Shown here in pieces: positions 28,480-37,568 of a stretch of DNA of 64,000 nucleotides. The position numbers were made by a program, and so were the translations under genes. Every line of letters begins with the position of its first letter. Position 1 is the stretch's first letter. Below the pieces are notes generated by a model. It made no database searches. It saw nothing but the letters and a program-made list of their open reading frames with translations, and was not told the DNA's origin. This stretch comes from Herbaspirillum sp. DW155 (GTDB lineage: Bacteria > Pseudomonadota > Gammaproteobacteria > Burkholderiales > Burkholderiaceae_D), in contig NZ_AP029028.1 in assembly GCF_037076565.1 (NCBI RefSeq), forward strand, positions 806,001 through 870,000. The letters are read 5' to 3'.

Positions 28480-29705
28480 CTACCGAGACACTGATCCGCA
28501 ACGAACATGACGCCCCCGCCAGCCAGGCCCACGTGGCCGGCCCGCAGGGCAGCGCCGGCATTTTGCCGTTCGGTTCTTCCACGCCCTTTACCATGGGCAT
28601 CGAGCTGGAACTGCAACTGGTCAATCGCCGCAACTACAACCTGGCCAGTGATGCGGTGGACCTGCTGAACTGGATCGAGCCGCGCGACCTGAAAAAGCAG
28701 ATCAAGCTGGAAATGACGCAGGGCATGATCGAGCTGAACTCCGGCATCCATACCCGCGTCGATGAACTGATCGAGGAACTGAAGGGCTTGCGCGCGGCCC
28801 TGAACAAGGGCGCGCAGTATCTCAACATCGACGTCTCCGGCGGCGGTGCGCATCCCTTCCAGCACTGGAACGAGCAGCGCATCACGCCCAGCGAGCGCTT
28901 CCATTACCTGCACGAGAAATACGGCTACCTGGCCAAGACCTTCACCGTCTTCGGTCAGCACATCCACATCGGCGTGGAGAATGGCGATGATGCGCTGTAT
29001 CTCACGCACGGCTTCTCGCGCTACGTGCCGCACTTCATTGCGCTGTCGGCGGCGTCGCCGTTCTATCAGGGCGCCGATACCCGATTCGAGTCCTCGCGCA
29101 GCAATGTGGTACGCGCTTTTCCGCTCTCGGGCACGGCACCGGTGCATACCACCTGGGCCGAGTTCGAGACGTATTACGATGAATTGCATCAGATGGGCAT
29201 CATCGCCAGCATGAAGGATTTCTATTGGGATATCCGCCCCAAGCCCGAGTATGGCACCGTCGAAATCCGCGTCTGCGATACGCCGCTGACCATCGAGCAT
29301 GCCGCGCACCTGGGTGCCTATGCACAACTGCTGGCGCGCTGGATACTGACCGAGCGGCCCTTCGTGGTGGGCGACGATTTCTATCTGCTGTATCAGTTCA
29401 ATCGTTTCGAGGCCAGCCGCTTCGGGCTCAATGGTCAGCTGGCGCTGCATGGTGCCACGCCGTCGCAATCGCGCAAGCTGCCCATCTATGAGCATCTGCT
29501 GCAGCAGTTGCAGTTGCTGGAGCCTTACGTGGCCAATGAAGCGGAACAGCAGACCATCACGCGCCTGCGGCGCATTGCGCATGATCGCTTGTCCGATGCG
29601 GGCTGGTTGCGGCAGATGTTTGCGCAGCGTGGTTCGCTCAATGACATGATGCGGCTGTCGTCGGAATTGTGGATGGGTGTGGAGCCGCCGCCTTATTTTC
29701 AATAA
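28476..29705 (+). CDS. ybdK: Carboxylate-amine ligase, YbdK / glutamate-cysteine ligase type 2
   Basis: This 409-residue enzyme belongs to the GCS2 family, which makes gamma-glutamyl bonds and shows weak glutamate-cysteine ligase activity in E. coli YbdK. Family motifs are TMGIELELQLVN near residue 40, MTQGMIELNSGIH near 80, GQHIHIGVENGD near 162 and EIRVCDTP near 263. It is slightly longer than YbdK (about 370) because of an N-terminal extension of about 35 residues. It is translationally coupled to the antiporter by an ATGA overlap and followed by a terminator about 100 bases downstream. Confidence 0.88.
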   Translation: MTTETLIRNEHDAPASQAHVAGPQGSAGILPFGSSTPFTMGIELELQLVNRRNYNLASDAVDLLNWIEPRDLKKQIKLEMTQGMIELNSGIHTRVDELIEELKGLRAALNKGAQYLNIDVSGGGAHPFQHWNEQRITPSERFHYLHEKYGYLAKTFTVFGQHIHIGVENGDDALYLTHGFSRYVPHFIALSAASPFYQGADTRFESSRSNVVRAFPLSGTAPVHTTWAEFETYYDELHQMGIIASMKDFYWDIRPKPEYGTVEIRVCDTPLTIEHAAHLGAYAQLLARWILTERPFVVGDDFYLLYQFNRFEASRFGLNGQLALHGATPSQSRKLPIYEHLLQQLQLLEPYVANEAEQQTITRLRRIAHDRLSDAGWLRQMFAQRGSLNDMMRLSSELWMGVEPPPYFQ

Positions 29706-29802
29706 ATGATATAAATCATTTACGGTTTTTGTAGTAAAGTTGAGGCACCTGGCATTCGCTGTGTTTGCAGAGCGCAGCGGATGATGGGAGGAAGAAGGCG
29801 AG

Positions 29803-29831
29803 AGGCCGGTGTCGGGAGATGCCGGCCTTTT
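29803..29831 (+). terminator. Probable terminator after ybdK
   Basis: AGGCCGGT (29803-29810) pairs with GCCGGCCT (29821-29828), followed by TTTTGTCTTT. It lies between ybdK and the flavoprotein gene. Confidence 0.65.
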
Positions 29832-29938
29832 GTCTTTGGTGCGTTGTTTCGTGGCTCTTGTCTTACGGGGCCGGGATCGCCGACAATCACGGCTTTGAAG
29901 CGACCTCGGGCTGCACCGAGATACGTGCCGGAGGAAGC

Positions 29939-31147
29939 ATGAGCAAGAATAATCCCGATCATTTTGATGTCGCCATCATCGGCGCCGGCGCGGCTGGCAT
30001 GATGTGTGCCGCCGTGGCCGGCCAGCGCGGCCGGCGAGTGGTGCTGATCGACCACGCCGGCAAGCTGGCCGAGAAGATCCGCATCTCCGGCGGTGGTCGC
30101 TGCAATTTCACCAATGTGGGCGCGGGTCCGCAGCACTATCTCTCGCAAAATCCGCATTTCTGCCGCAGCGCCTTGTCGCGGTATACACCGCAGGATTTCA
30201 TCGGGCTGGTCAAGCGGCATCGCATTGGTTTCCATGAAAAGCACAAGGGGCAGCTCTTCTGCGATGACTCCGCCGAGGACATCATCGCCATGCTCAAGGC
30301 CGAGTGCGAGGCGGGCAAGGTCAGCTGGCGCATGCCCTGCACGGTGCACGAGGTGGGCAAGAGCGGCGAGCTGTTCCGCGTGGCCACCAGTGCCGGCGAG
30401 ATTGAAGCCGCGAGCCTGGTGATTGCGACGGGCGGCTTGTCCATCCCCAAGATCGGGGCTACCGATTTCGCCTATCGCATCGCCCGCCAGTTCGACTTGA
30501 AGCTGGTGGAGACGCGTCCCGGCCTGGTGCCGCTGACCTTCGATGGCAAGGCCTGGCAGTCGCTCACCGAACTGGCCGGTATTGCGCTGGAAGTGGAGGT
30601 GGAGACGGGCGTCAAGAAGGAGCGCGGACATTTCCTCGAAGACCTGCTGTTCACCCATCGTGGCTTGTCGGGGCCGGCCATCCTGCAGATTTCCAGTTTC
30701 TGGAAACCGGGCACGCCGCTGACGCTGAACCTGTTGCCGCAACTGGATGTGGCCGACACGCTCATCGAGGGCAAGGGCAGGTTGAAGAAGAATCTTGGCA
30801 ATCTGCTGGCGCAGTGGCTGCCCAACCGCCTGGCCGAAGGCTGGCTCAAGATCAATGGCTTCGATGCCGGTGCGCGCATTGCCGACATGCCCGACAAATC
30901 CCTGAAGAAGCTGGGCGATTCGCTCAATCGCTGGGTCATCCTGCCCAGCGGCTCGGAGGGCTACCGCAAGGCCGAGGTCACGCTGGGCGGGGTGGATACG
31001 CGCGAGCTGTCGCAGCAGACCATGATGGCCGGCAAGGTGCCGGGCCTGCATTTCATCGGCGAGGCCATGGACGTCACCGGCTGGCTCGGTGGCTACAATT
31101 TCCAGTGGGCCTGGGCCTCAGGTGTGGCGGCGGGTTCGGCGGTATGA
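29939..31147 (+). CDS. FAD-dependent oxidoreductase, HI0933/YhiN family
   Basis: This 402-residue flavoprotein has an N-terminal Rossmann dinucleotide-binding motif, VAIIGAGAAGMMCA, near residue 10. The family signature KIRISGGGRCNFTN follows near 47, and a C-terminal FAD-closing segment HFIGEAMDVTGWLGGYN lies near 365, ending in WAWASGVAAG. The reaction of this widespread family is not firmly known. A strong GGAGGAA Shine-Dalgarno sequence fixes the ATG at 29939. It is a single gene followed by the rpsU control region. Confidence 0.88.
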   Translation: MSKNNPDHFDVAIIGAGAAGMMCAAVAGQRGRRVVLIDHAGKLAEKIRISGGGRCNFTNVGAGPQHYLSQNPHFCRSALSRYTPQDFIGLVKRHRIGFHEKHKGQLFCDDSAEDIIAMLKAECEAGKVSWRMPCTVHEVGKSGELFRVATSAGEIEAASLVIATGGLSIPKIGATDFAYRIARQFDLKLVETRPGLVPLTFDGKAWQSLTELAGIALEVEVETGVKKERGHFLEDLLFTHRGLSGPAILQISSFWKPGTPLTLNLLPQLDVADTLIEGKGRLKKNLGNLLAQWLPNRLAEGWLKINGFDAGARIADMPDKSLKKLGDSLNRWVILPSGSEGYRKAEVTLGGVDTRELSQQTMMAGKVPGLHFIGEAMDVTGWLGGYNFQWAWASGVAAGSAV

Positions 31148-31285
31148 GGCCGCCCTGGAAGGCCGATGTCTGACTTATTCCTTCATTTGCCCTTGACTTC
31201 AGGTGAAGGATCATCTTGACTGAGGTAAGTGACTGATTCTTAGCCCTTTTTTACCACGAGGGTGGAAAAAATGCCACGTTTGGCC

Positions 31286-31314
31286 TTCCAATCGGAGGCT
31301 AGTGCTGCTACAAT
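31286..31314 (+). promoter_or_regulatory. Putative rpsU promoter
   Basis: TTCCAA (31286-31291) and TACAAT (31309-31314) are separated by 17 bases, with TG before the -10. The start would be about 38 bases before the rpsU ATG. Confidence 0.5.
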
Positions 31315-31359
31315 CGCTTTCTTTGCTAATCCAACCTAACCTTTTTGGTTTGAATTTAC

Positions 31360-31572
31360 ATGACCACTATTCGCGTTAAAGAGAACGAGCCGTTCGAAGT
31401 TGCAATGCGTCGCTTCAAGCGCACCATCGAGAAGACCGGTCTGCTGACCGAACTGCGCGCACGCGAGTTCTACGAAAAGCCGACCGCTGAGCGCAAGCGC
31501 AAGCTGGCTGCTGCCGTGAAGCGTCACTACAAGCGTATCCGCAGCCAACAGCTGCCGAAGAAGCTGTACTAA
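31360..31572 (+). CDS. rpsU: 30S ribosomal protein S21
   Basis: This 70-residue basic protein starts [20 protein letters not shown] and ends with a lysine/arginine-rich tail, as S21 does. It is needed for initiation on Shine-Dalgarno messages. It heads the macromolecular synthesis cluster rpsU-yqeY-dnaG-rpoD, although a terminator-like hairpin and about 300 bases separate it from yqeY. Confidence 0.97.
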   Translation: MTTIRVKENEPFEVAMRRFKRTIEKTGLLTELRAREFYEKPTAERKRKLAAAVKRHYKRIRSQQLPKKLY

Positions 31573-31607
31573 GAATTTCTCGCCGCGCATTCGTGCGGCC
31601 GATGTGT

Positions 31608-31641
31608 AAACCCGCTCCGGTGTTGGTCCGCAGCGGGTTTT
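31608..31641 (+). terminator. Terminator or attenuator after rpsU
   Basis: AAACCCGCT (31608-31616) pairs with AGCGGGTTT (31632-31640), with a short T run. As in E. coli, partial termination here would let S21 be made in excess over primase and sigma; that comparison is inference. Confidence 0.7.
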
Positions 31642-31868
31642 CGCATTTATTCCCGATTTGTTGTGGTGTTTTCTCCGGGCGGCTGGCTGGCCTGGTTTTT
31701 CCTGTCGGCACCCCCAAATAAGAAGGAAAAGCACCAAATCGGACTGGCGATAAGCCCATCCATGTTCTACGATCCTAAGACCGGGCCGCCCTGTTGCCGC
31801 CCGGAATACTGGATGCGGGATGGCGCCAGATCGCAGAATACTCATCCACCTTATCTTCGGAGTACCCC

Positions 31869-32315
31869 ATGGGTTTGAAAGAGCAGATCACGGAAGACAT
31901 GAAGGCCGCCATGCGCGCCAAGGACATGGGCAAGCTGGGCACGATCCGCCTCTTGACCGCCGCGATGAAGCAGAAGGAAGTCGATGAACGCGTCGAACTG
32001 ACCGACGCTCACGTGCTGGCCATCATCGACAAGATGGTCAAGCAGCGCAAGGATTCGATTGCACAGTTCGAAGCCGGCGGTCGCCAGGACCTGGCTGACG
32101 TCGAGAAGGCGGAACTGGCTGTCTTGTCCACCTACATGCCGGCCAGCCTGTCGGATGACGAGATCAAGGCCGAAGTTCAGGCCGCCGTGGCTGCCACGGG
32201 CGCTGCCGGTCCGCAGGACATGGGCAAGGTCATGGGCGTGTTGAAGCCCAAGCTGGCCGGACGTGCCGACATGACGGCCGTGTCCGCGCTGGTCAAGGCC
32301 GCGCTGGCTTCGTAA
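31869..32315 (+). CDS. yqeY: GatB/YqeY domain protein
   Basis: This 148-residue protein starts MGLKEQITEDMKAAMRAKD and matches YqeY, which resembles the tRNA-binding tail domain of the amidotransferase subunit GatB. DMGKVMGVLKPKLAGRADM near residue 118 is a conserved C-terminal element. A role in tRNA metabolism is assumed for the family but not proven. It sits between rpsU and dnaG, a common arrangement in Betaproteobacteria. An upstream in-frame ATG at 31794 is less likely. Confidence 0.93.
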   Translation: MGLKEQITEDMKAAMRAKDMGKLGTIRLLTAAMKQKEVDERVELTDAHVLAIIDKMVKQRKDSIAQFEAGGRQDLADVEKAELAVLSTYMPASLSDDEIKAEVQAAVAATGAAGPQDMGKVMGVLKPKLAGRADMTAVSALVKAALAS

Positions 32316-32355
32316 GCCGCGTCTTCGTCGCGTTGCCGCCAACCCCGCTGCCCAG

Positions 32356-34152
32356 GTGATTCCTCAGTCGTTCATTCAGGACCTGCTCAACCGCGTCGAT
32401 ATCGTCGACGTGGTAGGCCGCTATGTGCAACTGAAGAAGGGTGGCGCCAATTTCATGGGCCTGTGCCCCTTCCACAACGAGAAATCGCCCAGCTTCACCG
32501 TCAGTCCGACCAAGCAGTTCTATCACTGCTTCGGCTGCGGGGCGCACGGGACGGCGATCAGTTTCCTGATCGAGTATTCCGGCATGGGTTTCGTGGAAGC
32601 GGTTAAGGACCTGGCCCAGAACGTGGGCATGGTGGTGCCCGAGCGCGAGGACAGCATTCCCCTGGCGCAGCGCCAGGAAAAGCAGGCCAGGAGCATGGCC
32701 TTGTCCGACGTGATGTCGCGCGCCAACGATTTCTATCGTCATCAGCTGCGCGGTGCCCAGCCGGCCATTGCCTACCTGAAGGGACGCGGGCTGACCGGCG
32801 AGATTGCCGCGCGCTTCGGCCTCGGCTATTCGCCTGACGAGTGGGATAGCCTGCGCCAGGTGTTCCCCGATTACGAGAACGAGGTGCTGGTCGAGTCCGG
32901 CCTCGTGATCGACAAGAGCGAAGAGGGTGGTGGCCATCGCAAGCGCTATGACCGCTTCCGTGGACGCATCATGTTCCCCATCCGCAATACCAAGGGCCAG
33001 GTGATCGGCTTTGGCGGTCGCGTGATGGATGGCGGTGAGCCCAAGTACCTGAACTCGCCCGAAACACCGCTGTTCCAGAAGGGCAGCGAACTCTACGGCC
33101 TGTTCGAGGCGCGCCAGGCGATCCGCGAAGCCGGTTACGTGCTGGTCACCGAAGGCTATATGGATGTGGTGGCGCTGGCCCAGCTGGGTTTCCCGCAGGC
33201 GGTGGCTACGCTCGGTACGGCTTGTACGCCGATACACGTGCAGAAGCTGGTGCGCCAGACCGATGAAGTGATCTTCAGCTTCGACGGCGACAACGCCGGC
33301 CGCCGCGCCGCGCGCCGCGCGCTGGAGGCTTGCCTGCCGCATGCCTCGGACAACAAGACCATCAAGTTCCTGTTCCTGCCCAAGGAGCATGATCCCGACA
33401 GTTACGTGCGCGAAATGGGCGCGCCGGCCTTTGAGGAGCAGATCCGCGAAGCCATGCCGCTGTCGCAGTTTCTGTTGAAGGAAATCATCGGCGAGAACGA
33501 TCTGCGCACGCCTGAAGGCCGCGCCCATGCGCAGTTTGCTGCCAAGCCGTTGCTGCAGGCCTTGCCGGCTTCCGGTTTGCGTTTGCAGATCGTGCGCAGC
33601 GTGGCCCAGGCAACGCAAACCACGCCGGCCGAGCTGGAAGTGCTATTCGAGCTGGAAAAGCCCGTGGCTCGCGTACGCAGCGCCCCGCCGCGCACCAAGC
33701 GCAGCGCCCCGCTCGGGCTGGAGCGCCAGATCATGCGGCTGCTTGTGGCGCATCCGCAACTGTCTGCCGACCTCGATGCAGCGGCGCTGGAAGCCATCGC
33801 CCGCATCGCGCCGGACCAGGCCGAGATGCTCACGCACCTGGTCGGCGTGGCCCGGGGCATGGGTGAGCAGGCCAACTTTGCTGCGCTGGTCGAGCACCTG
33901 CGCGAGGGTGGTCCCGAGTTCGACTCGATGATCGCGGAAATCGCGGCCGAGTCGGAATCCGAATTCGATGTGGTGCGGGCCGAGATGGCCGGTGCCATCC
34001 GCCAGGCCAGGATCCGCGCCCTCGATGAGGAGATGCAGATGCTGGTGGCCTCCAATCTGCGCACCGAGGAAGAGCGCAACCGCTATCGCGAGCTGATGCA
34101 GCGCAAGGAATGGCTCAAGCGCCAGACCGGCGGCGCAGTCGCAGCGGGTTGA
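32356..34152 (+). CDS. dnaG: DNA primase
   Basis: This 598-residue enzyme makes RNA primers for replication. The zinc domain has CPFHNEKSPSFTV and YHCFGCGAHG (residues about 37-62). The RNA polymerase core has FGGRVMDGGEPKYLNSPET near 217, and the TOPRIM fold has EGYMDVVAL and FDGDNAGRRAA. The C-terminal helicase-binding domain follows from about 455. Translation begins at a GTG 40 bases after yqeY, because family proteins start with IPQSFIQDLLNRVDIVDVV. Confidence 0.96.
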   Translation: MIPQSFIQDLLNRVDIVDVVGRYVQLKKGGANFMGLCPFHNEKSPSFTVSPTKQFYHCFGCGAHGTAISFLIEYSGMGFVEAVKDLAQNVGMVVPEREDSIPLAQRQEKQARSMALSDVMSRANDFYRHQLRGAQPAIAYLKGRGLTGEIAARFGLGYSPDEWDSLRQVFPDYENEVLVESGLVIDKSEEGGGHRKRYDRFRGRIMFPIRNTKGQVIGFGGRVMDGGEPKYLNSPETPLFQKGSELYGLFEARQAIREAGYVLVTEGYMDVVALAQLGFPQAVATLGTACTPIHVQKLVRQTDEVIFSFDGDNAGRRAARRALEACLPHASDNKTIKFLFLPKEHDPDSYVREMGAPAFEEQIREAMPLSQFLLKEIIGENDLRTPEGRAHAQFAAKPLLQALPASGLRLQIVRSVAQATQTTPAELEVLFELEKPVARVRSAPPRTKRSAPLGLERQIMRLLVAHPQLSADLDAAALEAIARIAPDQAEMLTHLVGVARGMGEQANFAALVEHLREGGPEFDSMIAEIAAESESEFDVVRAEMAGAIRQARIRALDEEMQMLVASNLRTEEERNRYRELMQRKEWLKRQTGGAVAAG

Positions 34153-34658
34153 ATGCAGCTTGGATGGCGGCAGCAGGAGGTAGGTGGAAAGAGCGAGATG
34201 GGCAGGCAGGGATTCCCGCAACGTTTGGCGGGGCCAGGTCTGATGAGTGTGCAGGAGCAGTTCGCATCCGGCGGTGGAACAGTTCGTAAAGCTCTGCAAA
34301 TTGTCGTGATTTACGCACCGGATCGCTGGGGGATGGCCGAATATCCCGGCTTGATCCCGGAGAAAAGAGCCCCATCTGTGCTATACTATAGGGCTTTAGT
34401 TCCGCCGGATGGCTCTTGCATCCCCACCCTGCGGCGACATGCCTTCACCCCGGCGCATCGGGATGGAGGACGGCAGTCAGTGGTATGGCTGCCGGATTGC
34501 AAGCGGCATGACTGCCTGCTGCACGCGATCGATGGCCCGCCGGTAAAAAGGAACGTTGCGCGTGCAGCCGGAGTCTACCGGGAAATCGGTACCGGAGTTG
34601 CATCATTAGCATGACTTGATTGGCGCAATGAGTGAATTCTCAATTGGCAGTTGATTCT
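34153..34658 (+). other. Long leader region upstream of rpoD (506 bases)
   Basis: No gene is seen. A TGCTATACT extended -10 at 34379-34387 would start an rpoD message with an untranslated leader of about 265 bases containing several self-complementary stretches, such as GGCAGTCAGTGGTATGGCTGCC-like arms near 34472-34493. This promoter would let rpoD be transcribed apart from dnaG. Confidence 0.5.
34379..34387 (+). promoter_or_regulatory. Putative extended -10 promoter of rpoD
   Basis: TG-C-TATACT is a good extended -10 element. No consensus -35 lies 17 bases upstream, which extended -10 promoters do not require. Confidence 0.4.
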
Positions 34659-37214
34659 ATGGCAAATGCAATGAAGAAACCCGCGAAAACTCCAGCAGCG
34701 TCGGCAAAGAGCAGCAAGACGGCAACGGCGGTAAAATCGACCGCCGCGGCCAAGACCTCCAAGGCGGTAGCCGCCAGATCGCCCGTCAAGGGGACGGCGA
34801 AGGCAGCGGTCACCACCGTAAAACCCGCGGCAAAGACTGCAGCAGCAGCGACGCCGAAAACGACGGCAGTCAAGACAGCTGCCTCCAAGCCGGCCCGCGC
34901 CGCAGCGCCCAAGGCGACTGCAACGCCAGCCAACAAGTTACCTCAAGCCGCCGAACAAGCGGTTTCTGTGAAAGCGACGAAGACTTCCGTGACCACCAAG
35001 AAACCCGAAACCAAGACCGCCAAGACCACCAAAGCTGCAAAGGTCGAAGGCAAAGACGTCAGCGCGACCGCCGCGTCGAGCGTAAGCCAAACCACTGATG
35101 CCGCTGCCCTGGCAGCCATCGACACGTCCGGCTATGTGCTGCCGAGCGTCAAGGTGCCGGGCCGCCGTGGCCGCAAGCCCAAGGAATTCCAGCCCGAGAG
35201 TGATGAAGTCGCCGCACTGAACACCATCGAGCGCACCGAACTGAAGGCCGCCGACAAGGCCAAGGCCAAGGATCGCAAGGCCAAGGAAAAGGCCCTGCTG
35301 AAGGACGCCTTCTCTTCCGACACCGAAGCCAGCGAAGAAGAGCTGGAGCGCCGACGCCAGAAGCTCAAGACCCTGATCAAGCTGGGCAAGGAACGTGGTT
35401 TCCTGACCTTCTCGGAAATCAATGACCACCTCCCGGAAAACATCGTCGACCCGGAAGCCATTGAAGGCATCATCGGCACCTTCAGCGACATGGGCATCTC
35501 GGTCTACGAGCACGCCCCTGATGCGGAAACCCTGCTGCTGTCGGACAACGTGGCCAACGTCGCCAGCGATGACGATGCCGAAGCCGCCGCCGAAGCCGCC
35601 CTGTCGACCGTGGACTCCGACTTCGGCCGTACCACCGACCCCGTGCGCATGTACATGCGTGAAATGGGTTCGGTCGAACTGCTGACCCGCGAAGGCGAAA
35701 TCGAAATCGCCAAGCGCATCGAAGATGGCCTGAAGGACATGATCCAGGCCATCTCCGCCTGCCCGACCACGATCGCCGAGATCCTGGCCGCGGCTGAGCG
35801 CATCTCCAAGGATGAGATCAAGGTCGACGAAATCGTCGATGGCCTGGTCGATCCCAACGAGAGCGAACAGCAGGTCGAAGCCGCCGCTTCCGACTCCGAT
35901 GAGGACGACGAGGAAGAGGAAGAAGAGGAAGAAGACGAAGAAGAAGAGGAAAGCGAGAGCAGCGGCTCGGGCGCTGCCGGCTTCTCCGCCGAACAGCTGG
36001 AACAGTTGAAGCGCGATGCGCTCTCCAAGTTCGCCGTCATCGGCACCCAGTTCGAGAACATGCGCAAGGCCTTCGAGAAGGAAGGCTACAACTCCAAGCC
36101 TTACGTCAAGGCGCAGGAAATCATTTCCAACGAGTTGCTGGGCATCCGCTTCACCGCCAAGATCGTCGAGAAGCTGTGCGACACCCTGCGTGCCCAGGTG
36201 GACGAAGTGCGCACCGTGGAACGCCAGATCCTGGATGTGGCCGTCAACAAGTGCAACATGCCGCGCGCGCACTTCATCAAGGTGTTCCCTGGCAATGAAG
36301 TGAACCTGGACTGGGTGGATGGCGAAGTCGCCGCCAACCATGACTACAGCGCCGTGCTGAGCCGCAACGTGCCGGCCATCAAGGAATTGCAGCAGAAGCT
36401 GATCGACCTCCAGGCGCGCGTGGTACTGCCGCTGCCGGACCTGCGTGCGATCAACAAGAAGATGGGCGCCGGCGAGAAGAAGGCGCGCATGGCCAAGCGT
36501 GAAATGACCGAGGCCAACCTGCGTCTGGTGATCTCGATCGCCAAGAAGTACACCAACCGTGGCCTGCAGTTCTTGGACCTGATCCAGGAAGGCAACATCG
36601 GTCTGATGAAGGCGGTGGACAAGTTCGAATATCGTCGCGGCTACAAGTTCTCGACCTATGCGACCTGGTGGATTCGCCAGGCGATCACCCGCTCGATTGC
36701 GGACCAGGCGCGCACCATCCGTATTCCGGTGCACATGATCGAAACGATCAACAAGATGAACCGCATCTCGCGTCAGATCCTGCAGGAAACCGGTGCCGAG
36801 CCCGATCCCGCGACCTTGGCGATCAAGATGGAAATGCCGGAAGACAAGATCCGCAAGATCATGAAGATCGCCAAGGAACCGATCTCCATGGAAACGCCGA
36901 TCGGTGACGACGACGATTCGCATCTGGGCGACTTCATCGAAGACAACAACACGCTGGCTCCGGCCGATGCGGCTTTGCACGCGTCGATGCGCAACGTGGT
37001 CAAGGACATCCTGGATTCCCTGACCCCACGCGAAGCGAAGGTGCTGCGCATGCGTTTCGGTATCGAGATGTCGACCGACCATACGCTGGAAGAAGTGGGC
37101 AAGCAGTTCGACGTGACCCGTGAGCGTATCCGCCAGATCGAAGCCAAGGCATTGCGCAAGCTGCGCCATCCTTCCCGTTCCGACAAGCTCAAGAGCTTCC
37201 TGGAAGGGAATTGA
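34659..37214 (+). CDS. rpoD: RNA polymerase primary sigma factor (sigma-70) RpoD
   Basis: This protein of about 851 residues is much longer than E. coli RpoD (613). The first 130 residues are a low-complexity lysine/alanine/threonine-rich extension. Region 1.1 follows ([20 protein letters not shown] near residue 240). A non-conserved region carries an acidic run of aspartate and glutamate near 415-440. Region 2 has [20 protein letters not shown] for -10 recognition, and region 4 has [20 protein letters not shown] for -35 recognition. ATG 34659 is chosen; an ATG four codons later and a GTG nine codons earlier are possible. Confidence 0.97.
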   Translation: MANAMKKPAKTPAASAKSSKTATAVKSTAAAKTSKAVAARSPVKGTAKAAVTTVKPAAKTAAAATPKTTAVKTAASKPARAAAPKATATPANKLPQAAEQAVSVKATKTSVTTKKPETKTAKTTKAAKVEGKDVSATAASSVSQTTDAAALAAIDTSGYVLPSVKVPGRRGRKPKEFQPESDEVAALNTIERTELKAADKAKAKDRKAKEKALLKDAFSSDTEASEEELERRRQKLKTLIKLGKERGFLTFSEINDHLPENIVDPEAIEGIIGTFSDMGISVYEHAPDAETLLLSDNVANVASDDDAEAAAEAALSTVDSDFGRTTDPVRMYMREMGSVELLTREGEIEIAKRIEDGLKDMIQAISACPTTIAEILAAAERISKDEIKVDEIVDGLVDPNESEQQVEAAASDSDEDDEEEEEEEEDEEEEESESSGSGAAGFSAEQLEQLKRDALSKFAVIGTQFENMRKAFEKEGYNSKPYVKAQEIISNELLGIRFTAKIVEKLCDTLRAQVDEVRTVERQILDVAVNKCNMPRAHFIKVFPGNEVNLDWVDGEVAANHDYSAVLSRNVPAIKELQQKLIDLQARVVLPLPDLRAINKKMGAGEKKARMAKREMTEANLRLVISIAKKYTNRGLQFLDLIQEGNIGLMKAVDKFEYRRGYKFSTYATWWIRQAITRSIADQARTIRIPVHMIETINKMNRISRQILQETGAEPDPATLAIKMEMPEDKIRKIMKIAKEPISMETPIGDDDDSHLGDFIEDNNTLAPADAALHASMRNVVKDILDSLTPREAKVLRMRFGIEMSTDHTLEEVGKQFDVTRERIRQIEAKALRKLRHPSRSDKLKSFLEGN

Positions 37215-37236
37215 TCGTAAGGGTGAGTCAGGATTG

Positions 37237-37271
37237 GCCGGCGAGATGTTAAAATCGCCGGCTGATTTTTT
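37237..37271 (+). terminator. Terminator of rpoD
   Basis: GCCGGCGA (37237-37244) pairs with TCGCCGGC (37255-37262), followed by TGATTTTTT ending right at the tRNA. The ten-base loop contains most of a TGTTAAAAT box that may be the tRNA promoter. Confidence 0.85.
37248..37255 (+). promoter_or_regulatory. Putative tRNA promoter inside the rpoD terminator loop
   Basis: TGTTAAAAT spans 37247-37255 and reads as an extended -10 (TG-n-TAAAAT). Initiation near 37262 would leave a leader of about ten bases before the tRNA. No good -35 is visible. Confidence 0.3.
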
Positions 37272-37350
<79 letters not shown>

Positions 37351-37359
37351 GTACCAGAA

Positions 37360-37389
37360 AGGGATTCCGAGAAATCGGAGTCCCTTTTT
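37360..37389 (+). terminator. Terminator of the tRNA gene
   Basis: AGGGATTCCGA (37360-37370) and TCGGAGTCCCT (37375-37385) form an 11-bp stem with one G-T pair and a GAAA tetraloop, followed by TTTTT. Confidence 0.9.
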
Positions 37390-37568
37390 CTTTTAAGGCT
37401 TCCGACAGACTTCCGACGCAGCAAATCCTCTTTTTATCGCTGTTGAATGTCGGCAGGCATCAGTTGCGCACGATCATGGTGGCACCGGACTTTGCGGCAT
37501 TCATCAGGCCACTGGATCCGGTTCCTGATGCAGTGGCTGATCAGAGAAACGATGGAAGGGGCGGCAAG

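Noticed and set aside
34938-37169. 743-residue minus-strand frame opposite rpoD
   Set aside because: It is the reverse frame of rpoD with no domain features.
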